In this document: positions 1 through 8,800 of the stretch, in pieces
Layout of the letters: each line of letters starts with the position of its first letter
Numbering within the stretch: position 1 is the stretch's first letter
DNA from: Secundilactobacillus pentosiphilus
GTDB lineage: Bacteria > Bacillota > Bacilli > Lactobacillales > Lactobacillaceae
Assembly (NCBI RefSeq): GCF_002217985.1
Contig: NZ_BCMI01000005.1
Coordinates: forward strand, 1-64,000
Reading direction: 5' to 3'
DNA: 64,000 bases
Notes under the pieces: generated by a model
The model's database searches: none
Told to the model about the DNA's origin: nothing
What the model saw: the letters and a program-made list of their open reading frames with translations, nothing else
Program-made: the position numbers and the translations under genes

Positions 1-24
1 AAAGCCCCGGCGTGCCGGGGCTTT
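1..24 (+). terminator. Rho-independent terminator
   Basis: A perfect 10-bp GC-rich stem (1-10 with 15-24) with a 4-base loop runs into a short T tract. It closes the transcript of the prophage gene lying before the window, presumably a head-tail joining gene. Confidence 0.85.
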
Positions 25-107
25 TCTGTATTATTTAACTTTCAACCTTTAGTTAAGTTATTTAAAGCTCATAGATGGGCTTTAATTCAATCTAAGAACC
101 ACTTAAT

Positions 108-147
108 AGACCCTGATACTGATCAAGTATCCAAGGTCTTTTATTTT
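108..147 (+). terminator. Second hairpin before the major tail gene
   Basis: Nested inverted repeats AGACC/GGTCT (108-112, 135-139) and GATACT/AGTATC (115-120, 126-131) are followed by a T-rich run. It looks like a second terminator or an RNA-processing hairpin. With the hairpin at 1296 it brackets the major tail gene, which may set the dose of this abundant protein. No clear promoter is visible between it and the gene. Confidence 0.5.
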
Positions 148-180
148 GACCGCAGCATAACTTTAAAGGAGGACAAATAA

Positions 181-951
181 ATGTCTAACGGAAGTACGAG
201 TTTTCATGGTATTCAAAACGTCACTTTTGGCTTAACTGATGATACAGGGAAGCTGATTTCAGATACATTAGCTGGCTTAGGTGACGATGGTGTTGTTGTA
301 ATTGACGGTGACGGCGAAGGTGCTACTGAAGCTAACGTTACTGGTCTTGAAGAAGCAGGTACCGTTCAATATGCCAACGATAAGGTTAAGCGGGTCTCAC
401 ATGGTCTGCCACAGCCACAAGTTGCTATCACCATGCTGGATATGCCTTATGAGATTTTGCAAAAATTAAAGGGATATGACAGCGATGGCAAAGGCGGCTG
501 GACTCTACGTTCTGGCACTAAACCACACGTTGCTATGCTGATTCACACCACTGGGTTTGATGGCAATGACTACTTCGAAGGGTTTGCCAATGGTGAACTG
601 ATCGAACCAGGCCACAGCCATGGTACTGATAACAACGCCGAAGTTGATGCTAACACCACTTTGACGTATCAAGCTTTAACTCCGCTTGATAACAACATCT
701 TTAAGGATTCCAAGGGTAAGCAACAGCCATATAAGATGTATGCAAACTACGACGGCTCAACATTTGATGAAGCCGCTATGTTAAAAGAAGTCTTTGGCGG
801 CTTTAGTGGTACTTTGAACCTTACTAATGTTGGTGGCGATGCCAATACCTCATTGAGTGAAAATGCCAACCCAAGCAACGCTGGCTCTAATCCAACCGGC
901 ACTGGCAGTACACCTGCAACTGGGACCGGCTCAACGACTCAGTCAAAATAG
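181..951 (+). CDS. Major tail protein (tail tube subunit)
   Basis: 256 residues. The length, the position just before the tail assembly chaperones, and the phi13-like sequence pattern identify it as the subunit that stacks into the siphophage tail tube. The start ATG follows an ideal GGAGG. The last ~25 residues are a Gly/Ser/Thr/Pro linker ending at TAG, typical of a linker leading to an Ig-like or FN3 domain. The downstream frame continues such a domain without an SD of its own, so part of the product is probably extended by a -1 frameshift at the end of this gene. The role is inferred from family and context. Confidence 0.85.
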   Translation: MSNGSTSFHGIQNVTFGLTDDTGKLISDTLAGLGDDGVVVIDGDGEGATEANVTGLEEAGTVQYANDKVKRVSHGLPQPQVAITMLDMPYEILQKLKGYDSDGKGGWTLRSGTKPHVAMLIHTTGFDGNDYFEGFANGELIEPGHSHGTDNNAEVDANTTLTYQALTPLDNNIFKDSKGKQQPYKMYANYDGSTFDEAAMLKEVFGGFSGTLNLTNVGGDANTSLSENANPSNAGSNPTGTGSTPATGTGSTTQSK

Positions 952-1289
952 CAGCCCCAACCGGCGTGAAAGCAACCGCTAATGCCGATGGTAGTATCAC
1001 GGTTACTTGGAGTGCCGTTACTGGGGCTAAGTCATACGTACTGCATTATGGGAATCCTGGACAAAAAGATGGTGCCGCGACCTTTATGGAGTACACCACT
1101 AATACCAGTTATACTTTGCCAGCTAATAAGGTGCCTGATCACAGCACTGGTGATGAGATCAACTTCTATGTTCAATCATTTAAGGACACAGGCGTTGGCA
1201 CAACGACTGAGGATCAAGCTCAATATCTCAATGCCGGTCAATTCACCGGTTCCGAATGGTCAAATATTGCAACAGCCACAATGAAATAA
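948..1289 (+). CDS. FN3 domain extension of the major tail protein (-1 frame)
   Basis: In the -1 frame, immediately past the tail protein stop, the sequence reads IAAPTGVKATANADGS and continues as a complete fibronectin type III domain of ~110 residues, ending at TAA 1287-1289. The domain's own first strand (APTGVKA) lies upstream of the first possible start (GTG 966), and no SD precedes that GTG. The tract AAAATAG at 945-951 allows a lysyl-tRNA in the P site to slip back one base while the stop waits in the A site. Such extensions decorate the tail tube and are thought to bind carbohydrate on the cell surface. The frameshift is inferred, not shown. Confidence 0.7.
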   Translation: MAAPTGVKATANADGSITVTWSAVTGAKSYVLHYGNPGQKDGAATFMEYTTNTSYTLPANKVPDHSTGDEINFYVQSFKDTGVGTTTEDQAQYLNAGQFTGSEWSNIATATMK

Positions 1290-1295
1290 CTAATT

Positions 1296-1322
1296 AAAGA
1301 GTCTTTGCAGGCTCTTTTTTTA
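1296..1322 (+). terminator. Terminator after the major tail gene
   Basis: Stem AAAGAGTC/GGCTCTTT (1296-1303 with 1310-1317, one G-U pair), loop of six, then a run of T. It probably attenuates transcription between the abundant tube protein and the later tail genes. Confidence 0.75.
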
Positions 1323-1347
1323 CATACCCAATAAAGGAGTGTGGATG

Positions 1348-1761
1348 ATGGAAAAAATCAAGATTAGTGCTAAGCGGATTGGAATTAATAAAGTTACCAA
1401 CGTTCCGGCGTCTGTCGGCATGATGAACCGATTGCAAGATCTACAAATTCAAATGCTAGAGATGGATGCAACCGATTTTGATAATATGTCAGATTTGGAA
1501 GTGCTTAAGAAGACCCGTAAGGCCACTAAGGCTATGGAAGAATTCGTTAAGAACACTTTGAAATTCACGGATAAGCAAGTGGAAACCATGGAAGACAGTA
1601 TCGACATGCAAGAGTTTGGTGAATTTATCGGTTATATCAATGCGCGCTTAGAGGGTATTTCGGATGCCGATTATGACAAGTCCGTTCAATCGGAGAAAGA
1701 AGAGGCCGAAACTGACCCAAAAAGCGACGCTACAAAGCCAGAAAAAGTGTCTACGAATTAA
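1348..1761 (+). CDS. Tail assembly chaperone, short form (gpG-like)
   Basis: About 137 residues. It lies between the major tail protein and the tape measure, where siphophages carry the pair of chaperones that coat the tape measure during tail assembly. The C-terminus is charged and poorly structured. A GTG at 1339 lies inside the SD (AAAGGAG 1333-1339), so ATG 1345 or 1348 is the real start; 1348 has the better spacing. A canonical slippery heptamer at 1716-1722 lets some ribosomes enter the -1 frame and make the long form. Confidence 0.85.
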   Translation: MEKIKISAKRIGINKVTNVPASVGMMNRLQDLQIQMLEMDATDFDNMSDLEVLKKTRKATKAMEEFVKNTLKFTDKQVETMEDSIDMQEFGEFIGYINARLEGISDADYDKSVQSEKEEAETDPKSDATKPEKVSTN

Positions 1762-1961
1762 AAAACAAACGTGAGGATCTGCTGTATTTAAAACAGCAGT
1801 TAATGATCCAAACTGGGGCATTGCCGGAAGACGTTGATAAACAAGGCTACTACGACATGATGAAAATTCTGCGAGCCAAGCCAGCTGACGAGCGCCCAGT
1901 TGATCCAGCAATTGCCTTTAAAAAGATGCTAAACATCCAATCACAGCAATACAGGAGGTGA
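1722..1961 (+). CDS. Tail assembly chaperone, frameshift extension (gpT part of gpGT)
   Basis: The -1 frame is open from 1716 to TGA at 1959-1961 and encodes a helical segment containing YELKNKREDLLYLKQQL, the typical second half of Gram-positive tail chaperones. It has no start codon or SD of its own. The zero-frame codons CCA AAA at 1717-1722, preceded by C 1716, form CCCAAAA, a textbook X XXY YYZ slip site. The fusion would be about 205 residues. This matches the conserved -1 frameshift of tail chaperones in long-tailed phages. It ends inside the SD of the tape measure gene, so translation is coupled. Confidence 0.85.
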   Translation, partial: KRRYKARKSVYELKNKREDLLYLKQQLMIQTGALPEDVDKQGYYDMMKILRAKPADERPVDPAIAFKKMLNIQSQQYRR

Positions 1962-1967
1962 AAATAT

Positions 1968-4900
1968 ATGGCAAGAGTTCAAGATGAAATGGCAACACGG
2001 GTCACCATTGATACAATTGGTGCTGTAAAAAGCTACAAAGCTTTAAGTAGTGCTGTCAGGTCATCTGTTAATGCGTGGAAGAGCCAGGAAGCCCAATTAA
2101 AAAGTGTTGGCAGGTATTCGGATGCTGCTCAAGCTAAGGTCGATGGTTTAAGTAAGTCAATGACCTTACAGCGTGATAAAATCAATGAATTAATTGCACG
2201 TCAAAAAGGCCTTGATACCAGTACTGCTTCTGGACAAAGACAGTACATGAAGCTAGAAAATCAAATTCAATCAGCTAACCGGCAGATTTCCAATTATTCA
2301 GCACAACTGGAACGGGCTAAATCGGCGTCAAAGTATTACACTAGCGGCTTAGCTGACCTGCAAAATGGTTATAAGCAGACAATGGCAGTCTCACAGAGCT
2401 ATGTTAAACGATTAGAGTCTGAGGGACGTACTTTGGATGCGAACCGCGAGAAGTTCAGAGCAGCTCAATCTGGGTATGTAAATTTAAGCAAACAGGTTGA
2501 AAAACAGTCATCAGAACAGCAACGGTTACAGCATGAATTAGAATCGGCAACCTCGGCTTATGATAAACAAGTCGCTAAGTTGCGAACCTTACGCAATACG
2601 AGTGGTGAAAACTCCGATGCCTTTAAAAAGGAATCAGCAACTTTAAGTGACCTATCGGCTAAAGTTAATCGGTCTACGGATGCTTTAAATAAGCAGAAAA
2701 TCCGTACTAACGAGTCTGCCGCCAGCATGAATAGCGCCCGGAGAGATGTCATTAAGTTTAAAGATAGTTTGGATCAACTTAATCATCCTTTTTTGAGTAA
2801 GATTAAAGCTAGTTTTACCGGTGTTGACCGTGAAGCTAAAAGAAGTAGCGAGTCGATTAAAAAATCATTTGGTTCTTCCACTATTGGAAAAGCTGCCAAA
2901 GGGATAGCAATTTCCAGCGGAGTTGGATTTGCAGCTATAGGTGCTGCGGCAACTTCTGGTATTAAAAAAGCTGCTAATTTGCAAAATGAATACAAGAAGA
3001 CATACAACTTACTGATTACCAGTGGTGAAAAAGCTGCTGAATCACAAAGAAACGTTAACCGTATGCAGAAGGAAGGCTCCAAGTATTCAGTTCAATATGG
3101 AGTTTCGCAAGAAAAGATTGCGGGTGGATATCAAGAACTGATCAAGCGTGGTTATTCATCAACTCAGGCTTTGGGTGCAATGAAGTCGATGTTGCAAGCC
3201 TCAAAAGCATCTGGTGATGACTTTAATGACGTTGTGCATAATACCACGGCAACCATTGAAGCATTTGGTATGAAAAGTAATTCAACTTCTGGGATGATTA
3301 AAAATTCCAAAAAAGTTGTTAACGAATTAGCGTATTCAGCTGATTTAACTGCCACCGATTTTAATTCGATGGGTGTTGCAATGGAGTATGTTGGTTCTAG
3401 TGCTCACAATAGTGGATTAAGGCTTTCTGAAATTTCTAGTGCAATTGGTATTCTCTCTAACAACGGTTTAGAAGCTCAAAAGGCTGGTACTGGTTTACGG
3501 AAAGTTATTCAATCAATTCAAAAGCCAACTAGTGCAGCTCAAAAAGCGTTGAGCAGTATCGGTCTTTCTACTAGTGATTTTGTCACTAAATCAGGAAAAA
3601 TGAAGTCCTTAACTGATATCATGGGCCTTCTAAATGAACATACTAAGAACATGTCTAAGTTTAAAAAAGGACAGTTATTTAGTACCATTTTTGGAGCAAC
3701 TGGTCAGCAAGCGGCCACAATTCTTGCTAACAACGTTGATCAGATGGGCAAGCTAAATCAAAAGGTAAAGGATTCAGCTGACGGATCTGGTTATGTTGCT
3801 AAACTAGCAAAGAAAAACCAAACATCAGTTAAAGCTGAAATGGGTCAGTTTAAAGCCGCTAGTGATGCTGCCATGATCATGATTGGTAAGCAGCTATTAC
3901 CAATATTGTCGAAAGCATCTGTTGGCATGGCTAAAGCTTTTAATTCAAAGGCGGGTCGAGCTGGTTTAAGAGCGATTGCCAGAGGTGTTGGTGATGTAGC
4001 CAAGCTCTTAGTTGATTCAATCGAATATCTTGGTAAACACACTCAGCAAGTTAAGACTTTTGGTGTTGTACTTGCTGGTATTTTTGCTACCAAAAAGATT
4101 CTAGATTTCATTATGTATATTCGGCGAGCTAGAGACGCATTAATGGCTTTCAAGGCAGTTGATGCAGTATCAAGCCTCGGCGATAAAGGAGCGGCTGCTA
4201 AAACAGCAACTACGGTTGGTGAAGATGTGGCTGGAACCGCTGCTACTTCTAAAGTAACCGGTTCCTTTGGTAAACGCCTAGCTACTAAAGCATTACCACT
4301 TGGAAAATCAATAGGTGGCCGGTTATTAGCCGGTTTAGGTATTGCTCTTTCGGCGTACGATATCGTTAAAGGACTCACTTCGAAGAAGAAAAAGACACAG
4401 TACAAAAAGGTTGGTGCTGGTGCTGGTGGTCTGATAGGTGCCGGGATTGGTGGTGCAATTGCTGGACCGCCTGGTGCAGCAATTGGCAGTGCTATTGGTT
4501 CCGTTGTCGGTGGTGCTGTTGGTGGTGCGACTAGAAAGTTTGAACACGGTTGGAATGCCTGGGCTAAAGGTTATAAGCCCCGTGGGTTTGTTGCCAAAGT
4601 AGGCTTTGATTACCACGAAGGCGCTCACCAATTAAACAATTATATTGCTGGTGTAGAAAAACATCATCATGTGATTGGCTTTGCTATCCGAATTGCAGAA
4701 GGTGGACGCAAGCTTTGGAAGGAAAGAGGCCAGCTTTACGGCCGAACAATGCAGCTCGCAGCATCTACTTCTTGGGACGGTATTAGAGATTTGTCTAAAA
4801 AGAATTGGCATGGCCTCTTAAAAGATATGAGGAAAAATGTCAGCACTTGGAGCAAAGGCATAAAATCCGATATAGGAAACATCTGGGATTCTTTAACTGG

Positions 4901-7900
4901 AAGCCGAAAAATAGAAAAGGAACCTAAACGTAAGAAGCAGCCTGCTAAGAAAGAGACAACTCGAGATGCGATTAAAAAGGTGGCTACGACTCACGTGTCG
5001 AAACGTGATATCGCCAATGTTAGGTCAATGACTGCGGCTATCAAGCTGTATACTAGTACACTTCGAGGTCTTAAAACTTCAATTCGTAAGAATGATCCCA
5101 CAAAAGAATTAAACAAAATGAATAGCCGTCTCAATAGCTCAATTAAGAGCTGGGATAAACTAGCATCACCTATCAAAAAAATGGGTGATGCTTTTAAAGT
5201 CCTGGCTTCATTCAGTAAATCCATGAGCCATAATGATGCCTTTGCTGAACTAAACCACGACTTGCCTAAGCTTCAAAGAACGCTGAAAGATTCTAAAGTT
5301 GGTAATTACATCAAAGATATTTCCAACGATATCAAGAACAGCAAAATCACGCAGAACATGAGAGCTGTTACGAAGTCCTTAAGTAAAGATATCGGTACCT
5401 GGAAGAGTATTGCCAAGCCTATCAAGACTATGAGTGGCTCATTTGATTCGCTGAAGAAATCCATGAAGTCACTTAGTGGGAAAAAGGATCCGTTCCATTC
5501 TCTCGATAAGCATATCAAAACGCTTCACCAGGATTTAAAGAAATACAACATTGGTAAAGCCATTAAGTCAATGGTTACAAAGGTTAACGATGCTACCAAA
5601 GATTTAAAGTCAGTCAAGAAATTTAATTCTTCGATTAAAAGCATTGGTGCAGCTACTCATTCAGCCCAAAAGACGATTTCTAAATTCATCACTACAATTA
5701 AGCGAAGCTGGAAATCAGCCTGGAATGGGTTAGGTAAAACTGCCAGTTCAGGGCTTAAGTCAGCTGATCGTAAAATCACTGATCGGCTAGGTGATATTCG
5801 TGGTGATTTAAGTAGCTCTGAAGGCAAAATGACTAAAGGCTGGCGTTCATTCTGGAATGGCTTGAACGGCATTAGCAGTTCAAAGCTTAAGGATATTCGT
5901 TCTACAGTTAACAAGGGAATTGGCAAAATCATTGATACGATTAATCGCGGTATTAAGGGTATCAATGGTGTTATTTCTAAATTCGGTGGCAACACCACAA
6001 CCATTTCGCCGATTAAGTTTGCAACTGGTACTGGGGCATTTAGCAGTGCACGTCGTCCAATCACTCACCCAACGTGGGCAATGCTTAATGATGGCAATGA
6101 CAGCCCTGAAACTAACAATCGTGAGATTGCCATGTTACCAAACGGACAAATGTTTAGTCCAACTGAGCGCAACTGGACTGGTCTTGTACCAGCAGGAACA
6201 GAAGTCTTTAATGCCCGTGAATCTGCTGCTTTAATTAGTGAACATTTTGCTAGTGGTACAGGTTTCTTAAGCATGTTTGACAATGGCATGTCAAAAGAAA
6301 TGAAAAAGCTGTACAGCAAACTAGGTGGCGGTCTAAAGAAATTAATTGGTGCTTTACAGGGCTTCAATTCTAAGCCCACTCAGTCATTTAACGTGTTAAT
6401 GGATAACAAGCCAGATGTCAGTGGAGATGTGCTAGATGGCATTTCTAAGACATTTACTAAAGCCACCAAGAACCAAGGTCAGAAGTGGTGGTCTACGGTT
6501 TGGAGTATGGCTAGTGATGCTTTAGGCAGTGGCGATGGTAGTGCTGCTGGCGGTAAGTGGGCACACTCACCAGGCTCAGGTTGGACACTCACCTCAGGCT
6601 TTGGCTATCGTGGACCAGTTGCTGGTGGTGAGTCAGATCATGATGGGAATGACTTTTCTGGTGGACGTATTATTCATGCCGTCCATGGCGGGAAAGTTAT
6701 TCGAGTTGGTGGCCCGCCTAGTGCGGGTTGGTCAGCCGTTGGAACATCAATCATCACTAAAGGATCAGATGGTCAATATGTCATCTATCAGGAATTTGGG
6801 CGTCCGTCTGATGCCAAGGTCAAAGTTGGCGATGATGTTAAAACTGGTGATGTCATTGGCCAGCGTACTGGAACTCATGTGCATATCGGTGTTAGTCGCA
6901 ATTATCCTTTCCATAATAATGGTGCAACCACACGCGGTTGGGAAAATTTGCTTAAGATGCATGGTGGTTCAGATGGTTCCAGCAAGTCTAGCAAGAAGAA
7001 AAAGCCGAAAATCACTTCTGGTATGCAAAAGCTGGTCGGTAAAGAGACTGGCGGCATGATGAAGTGGATCAAGAAGCATTTGGCACCACTAGAGGATGAT
7101 GGCGGGAGCATTGGCAGCTTTAATCTTTCTGGAAGTATTGTCAGCCGTGCTAAATCATTGGCATCTGCCCTTAAAAAGCTCTATCCAGCTGCTACCCGAA
7201 ATGGGATTTCCGCCATTTTGGGAAACTGGGAGTTTGAATCTGGTTTGAATCCAGGTATTCGAAACGGTATTGGTGCTTCTGGCTTAGGCCAATGGCTGAA
7301 TGGTCGTTTCACTAACTTGGAAAGCTATGCTCGCAAACATGGCAAGAGCTGGAAAGATCCATCAATGCAACTGGAATTTGCTTTGCGTGGTGAAGGCTCT
7401 GACTCTGCTATTTTTAGAAAAATTGTTTCAGGCCATGGTTCAATCGCATCATTGGCTAATGCTTTTAGTAGCGAGTGGGAGCGCGGTGGTTTTAATGCCC
7501 AACATGTTGCGGGAGCGAGCCGAATTGCCGCTGCTTTGAAAGGTTTCAAGAACGGTGGCTTGGTTTCCAATGAACAGTTAATTCGGATTGCTGAAGATAA
7601 CAAGAAAGAAATGGTTGTTCCTTGGGATCAAAGCAAACGCAGTCTAGCATATCAAGAGCTAGACGCTACTATGAAAGAATTTGGAAAAACTGACTCACCA
7701 AAAAAATCAAAACGTAAATCAAGCGTTTTTGATGATTCTGATAATGGTTCATTAAGTGACTTGCTAACTGTCCAAACGGCAGTATTGAAAGAAACACAGG
7801 CACAAAATGGATTGCTAAGACAAATCTTAGGTGCGCTCACTACATCTTCTGATGATCCGAATGCTTTTGAGAAACTGGTTTCTAAGATCGGTCAAGCTCA

Positions 7901-7940
7901 AGGCAAGAAAGTTAGGAACCGAGTTCGTACTGCATTTTAA
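1968..7940 (+). CDS. Tail tape measure protein with M23 peptidase and tail lysozyme domains
   Basis: 1990 residues; this length sets the tail length. Order: helical coiled-coil N-terminus (1-330), TP901-type tape measure core (~335-700), a Gly/Ala-rich hydrophobic stretch with glycine-zipper spacing (~815-855), long helical repeats (1020-1300), then two wall-cutting domains. Residues ~1535-1660 are an M23 endopeptidase with HDGND (HxxxD) and HVH metal ligands. Residues ~1720-1860 are a phage tail lysozyme-type domain (GNWEFESGLNP, GLGQW). The enzymes are presumably delivered to the peptidoglycan as the tape measure is ejected. SD AGGAGGTG with ATG 1968. Two muralytic modules on one tape measure is at the rich end for the family. 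Confidence 0.95.
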   Translation: MARVQDEMATRVTIDTIGAVKSYKALSSAVRSSVNAWKSQEAQLKSVGRYSDAAQAKVDGLSKSMTLQRDKINELIARQKGLDTSTASGQRQYMKLENQIQSANRQISNYSAQLERAKSASKYYTSGLADLQNGYKQTMAVSQSYVKRLESEGRTLDANREKFRAAQSGYVNLSKQVEKQSSEQQRLQHELESATSAYDKQVAKLRTLRNTSGENSDAFKKESATLSDLSAKVNRSTDALNKQKIRTNESAASMNSARRDVIKFKDSLDQLNHPFLSKIKASFTGVDREAKRSSESIKKSFGSSTIGKAAKGIAISSGVGFAAIGAAATSGIKKAANLQNEYKKTYNLLITSGEKAAESQRNVNRMQKEGSKYSVQYGVSQEKIAGGYQELIKRGYSSTQALGAMKSMLQASKASGDDFNDVVHNTTATIEAFGMKSNSTSGMIKNSKKVVNELAYSADLTATDFNSMGVAMEYVGSSAHNSGLRLSEISSAIGILSNNGLEAQKAGTGLRKVIQSIQKPTSAAQKALSSIGLSTSDFVTKSGKMKSLTDIMGLLNEHTKNMSKFKKGQLFSTIFGATGQQAATILANNVDQMGKLNQKVKDSADGSGYVAKLAKKNQTSVKAEMGQFKAASDAAMIMIGKQLLPILSKASVGMAKAFNSKAGRAGLRAIARGVGDVAKLLVDSIEYLGKHTQQVKTFGVVLAGIFATKKILDFIMYIRRARDALMAFKAVDAVSSLGDKGAAAKTATTVGEDVAGTAATSKVTGSFGKRLATKALPLGKSIGGRLLAGLGIALSAYDIVKGLTSKKKKTQYKKVGAGAGGLIGAGIGGAIAGPPGAAIGSAIGSVVGGAVGGATRKFEHGWNAWAKGYKPRGFVAKVGFDYHEGAHQLNNYIAGVEKHHHVIGFAIRIAEGGRKLWKERGQLYGRTMQLAASTSWDGIRDLSKKNWHGLLKDMRKNVSTWSKGIKSDIGNIWDSLTGSRKIEKEPKRKKQPAKKETTRDAIKKVATTHVSKRDIANVRSMTAAIKLYTSTLRGLKTSIRKNDPTKELNKMNSRLNSSIKSWDKLASPIKKMGDAFKVLASFSKSMSHNDAFAELNHDLPKLQRTLKDSKVGNYIKDISNDIKNSKITQNMRAVTKSLSKDIGTWKSIAKPIKTMSGSFDSLKKSMKSLSGKKDPFHSLDKHIKTLHQDLKKYNIGKAIKSMVTKVNDATKDLKSVKKFNSSIKSIGAATHSAQKTISKFITTIKRSWKSAWNGLGKTASSGLKSADRKITDRLGDIRGDLSSSEGKMTKGWRSFWNGLNGISSSKLKDIRSTVNKGIGKIIDTINRGIKGINGVISKFGGNTTTISPIKFATGTGAFSSARRPITHPTWAMLNDGNDSPETNNREIAMLPNGQMFSPTERNWTGLVPAGTEVFNARESAALISEHFASGTGFLSMFDNGMSKEMKKLYSKLGGGLKKLIGALQGFNSKPTQSFNVLMDNKPDVSGDVLDGISKTFTKATKNQGQKWWSTVWSMASDALGSGDGSAAGGKWAHSPGSGWTLTSGFGYRGPVAGGESDHDGNDFSGGRIIHAVHGGKVIRVGGPPSAGWSAVGTSIITKGSDGQYVIYQEFGRPSDAKVKVGDDVKTGDVIGQRTGTHVHIGVSRNYPFHNNGATTRGWENLLKMHGGSDGSSKSSKKKKPKITSGMQKLVGKETGGMMKWIKKHLAPLEDDGGSIGSFNLSGSIVSRAKSLASALKKLYPAATRNGISAILGNWEFESGLNPGIRNGIGASGLGQWLNGRFTNLESYARKHGKSWKDPSMQLEFALRGEGSDSAIFRKIVSGHGSIASLANAFSSEWERGGFNAQHVAGASRIAAALKGFKNGGLVSNEQLIRIAEDNKKEMVVPWDQSKRSLAYQELDATMKEFGKTDSPKKSKRKSSVFDDSDNGSLSDLLTVQTAVLKETQAQNGLLRQILGALTTSSDDPNAFEKLVSKIGQAQGKKVRNRVRTAF

Positions 7941-7960
7941 TAGAGAAGGAAGGAATTTAC

Positions 7961-8800
7961 TTGGAAGCTGATGACCTTTTAGTCAAACATGAGGGCATGC
8001 CTGAATTTGCCATGTCCAATATTCCTGGGCTAGTATATTTAGGTCTTAGCCGTCCATCGCCGACACCGGCGACCAACTATCAAACGTTTCCGACGCATGA
8101 TGGTGAAGTTCAATACGGTGATGTCGCACTTGGACCACTCACCATGAACGCTAAATTTTATCTTGAATCGGAAACTGATAATGAGTTTAAAATTAAACAG
8201 CAAGAACTATTTGATCAGCTGTTTGACCGGCGACTTATTCAAGTGCGGGAGTCGCTAAGACCTGGTATTGTGGCTGATTGTGTTATGCAAACATTTGATT
8301 TTGATACGATTGGTGATTACAATGATGACCGAAATTTAACGATTCCTCTGGAAATTCCATCCGGTTTTCGGTATAGCTATTACCGTTCAGACGATCCTTT
8401 ACTTTGGTCAAAGGAAAATTACCAATTCGGCATGAACTTGCCGTTCGATAAAGCTCTGCATCGTTATGAATTTACTAACCCGCAATTTAATGTTTACAAC
8501 CCCTCAAGTATTCCTATTCAGCCATTTGAACAAATGCATGATTTAGTGATCACCATTAAAGCAATTGGATCCCCCATGATTAGGAACAATACAACGGGTA
8601 CTGAATTCGCTTATACCAAAACAATGAAGGCTGATGATACATTAGTCCTTGATGGTGTTGATGCAAAACTGAATGGCGAATTTTGCGGGCAAAATACTGA
8701 TTTAGGTGTTATTAGTTTAGCTAGAGGAGTCAATCAATTTCACGTGTCTGGTTGCACGCTGACATCGATTAAATTTAGTTTCCCATTTCTCTATGTCTGA
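7961..8800 (+). CDS. Distal tail protein (Dit)
   Basis: 279 residues of the siphovirus tail component family. Dit forms the hub joining tail tube to baseplate. The start is TTG at 7961, preceded by AAGGAAGGA; there is no ATG in frame nearby. It lies between the tape measure and Tal, the invariant order in Gram-positive siphophages. The end overlaps the next gene by 8 bases. Confidence 0.85.
   Translation: MEADDLLVKHEGMPEFAMSNIPGLVYLGLSRPSPTPATNYQTFPTHDGEVQYGDVALGPLTMNAKFYLESETDNEFKIKQQELFDQLFDRRLIQVRESLRPGIVADCVMQTFDFDTIGDYNDDRNLTIPLEIPSGFRYSYYRSDDPLLWSKENYQFGMNLPFDKALHRYEFTNPQFNVYNPSSIPIQPFEQMHDLVITIKAIGSPMIRNNTTGTEFAYTKTMKADDTLVLDGVDAKLNGEFCGQNTDLGVISLARGVNQFHVSGCTLTSIKFSFPFLYV

Noticed and set aside
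982-1284. Open frame overlapping the FN3 region
   Set aside because: It overlaps the FN3 frame, which has clear domain sequence; its own translation is cysteine- and leucine-rich without any family pattern and it has no SD.
4335-4631. Leftward open frame inside the tape measure gene
   Set aside because: It is the antisense of the Gly/Ala-rich stretch and gives Thr/Ser/Asn repeats; no SD and no independent support.
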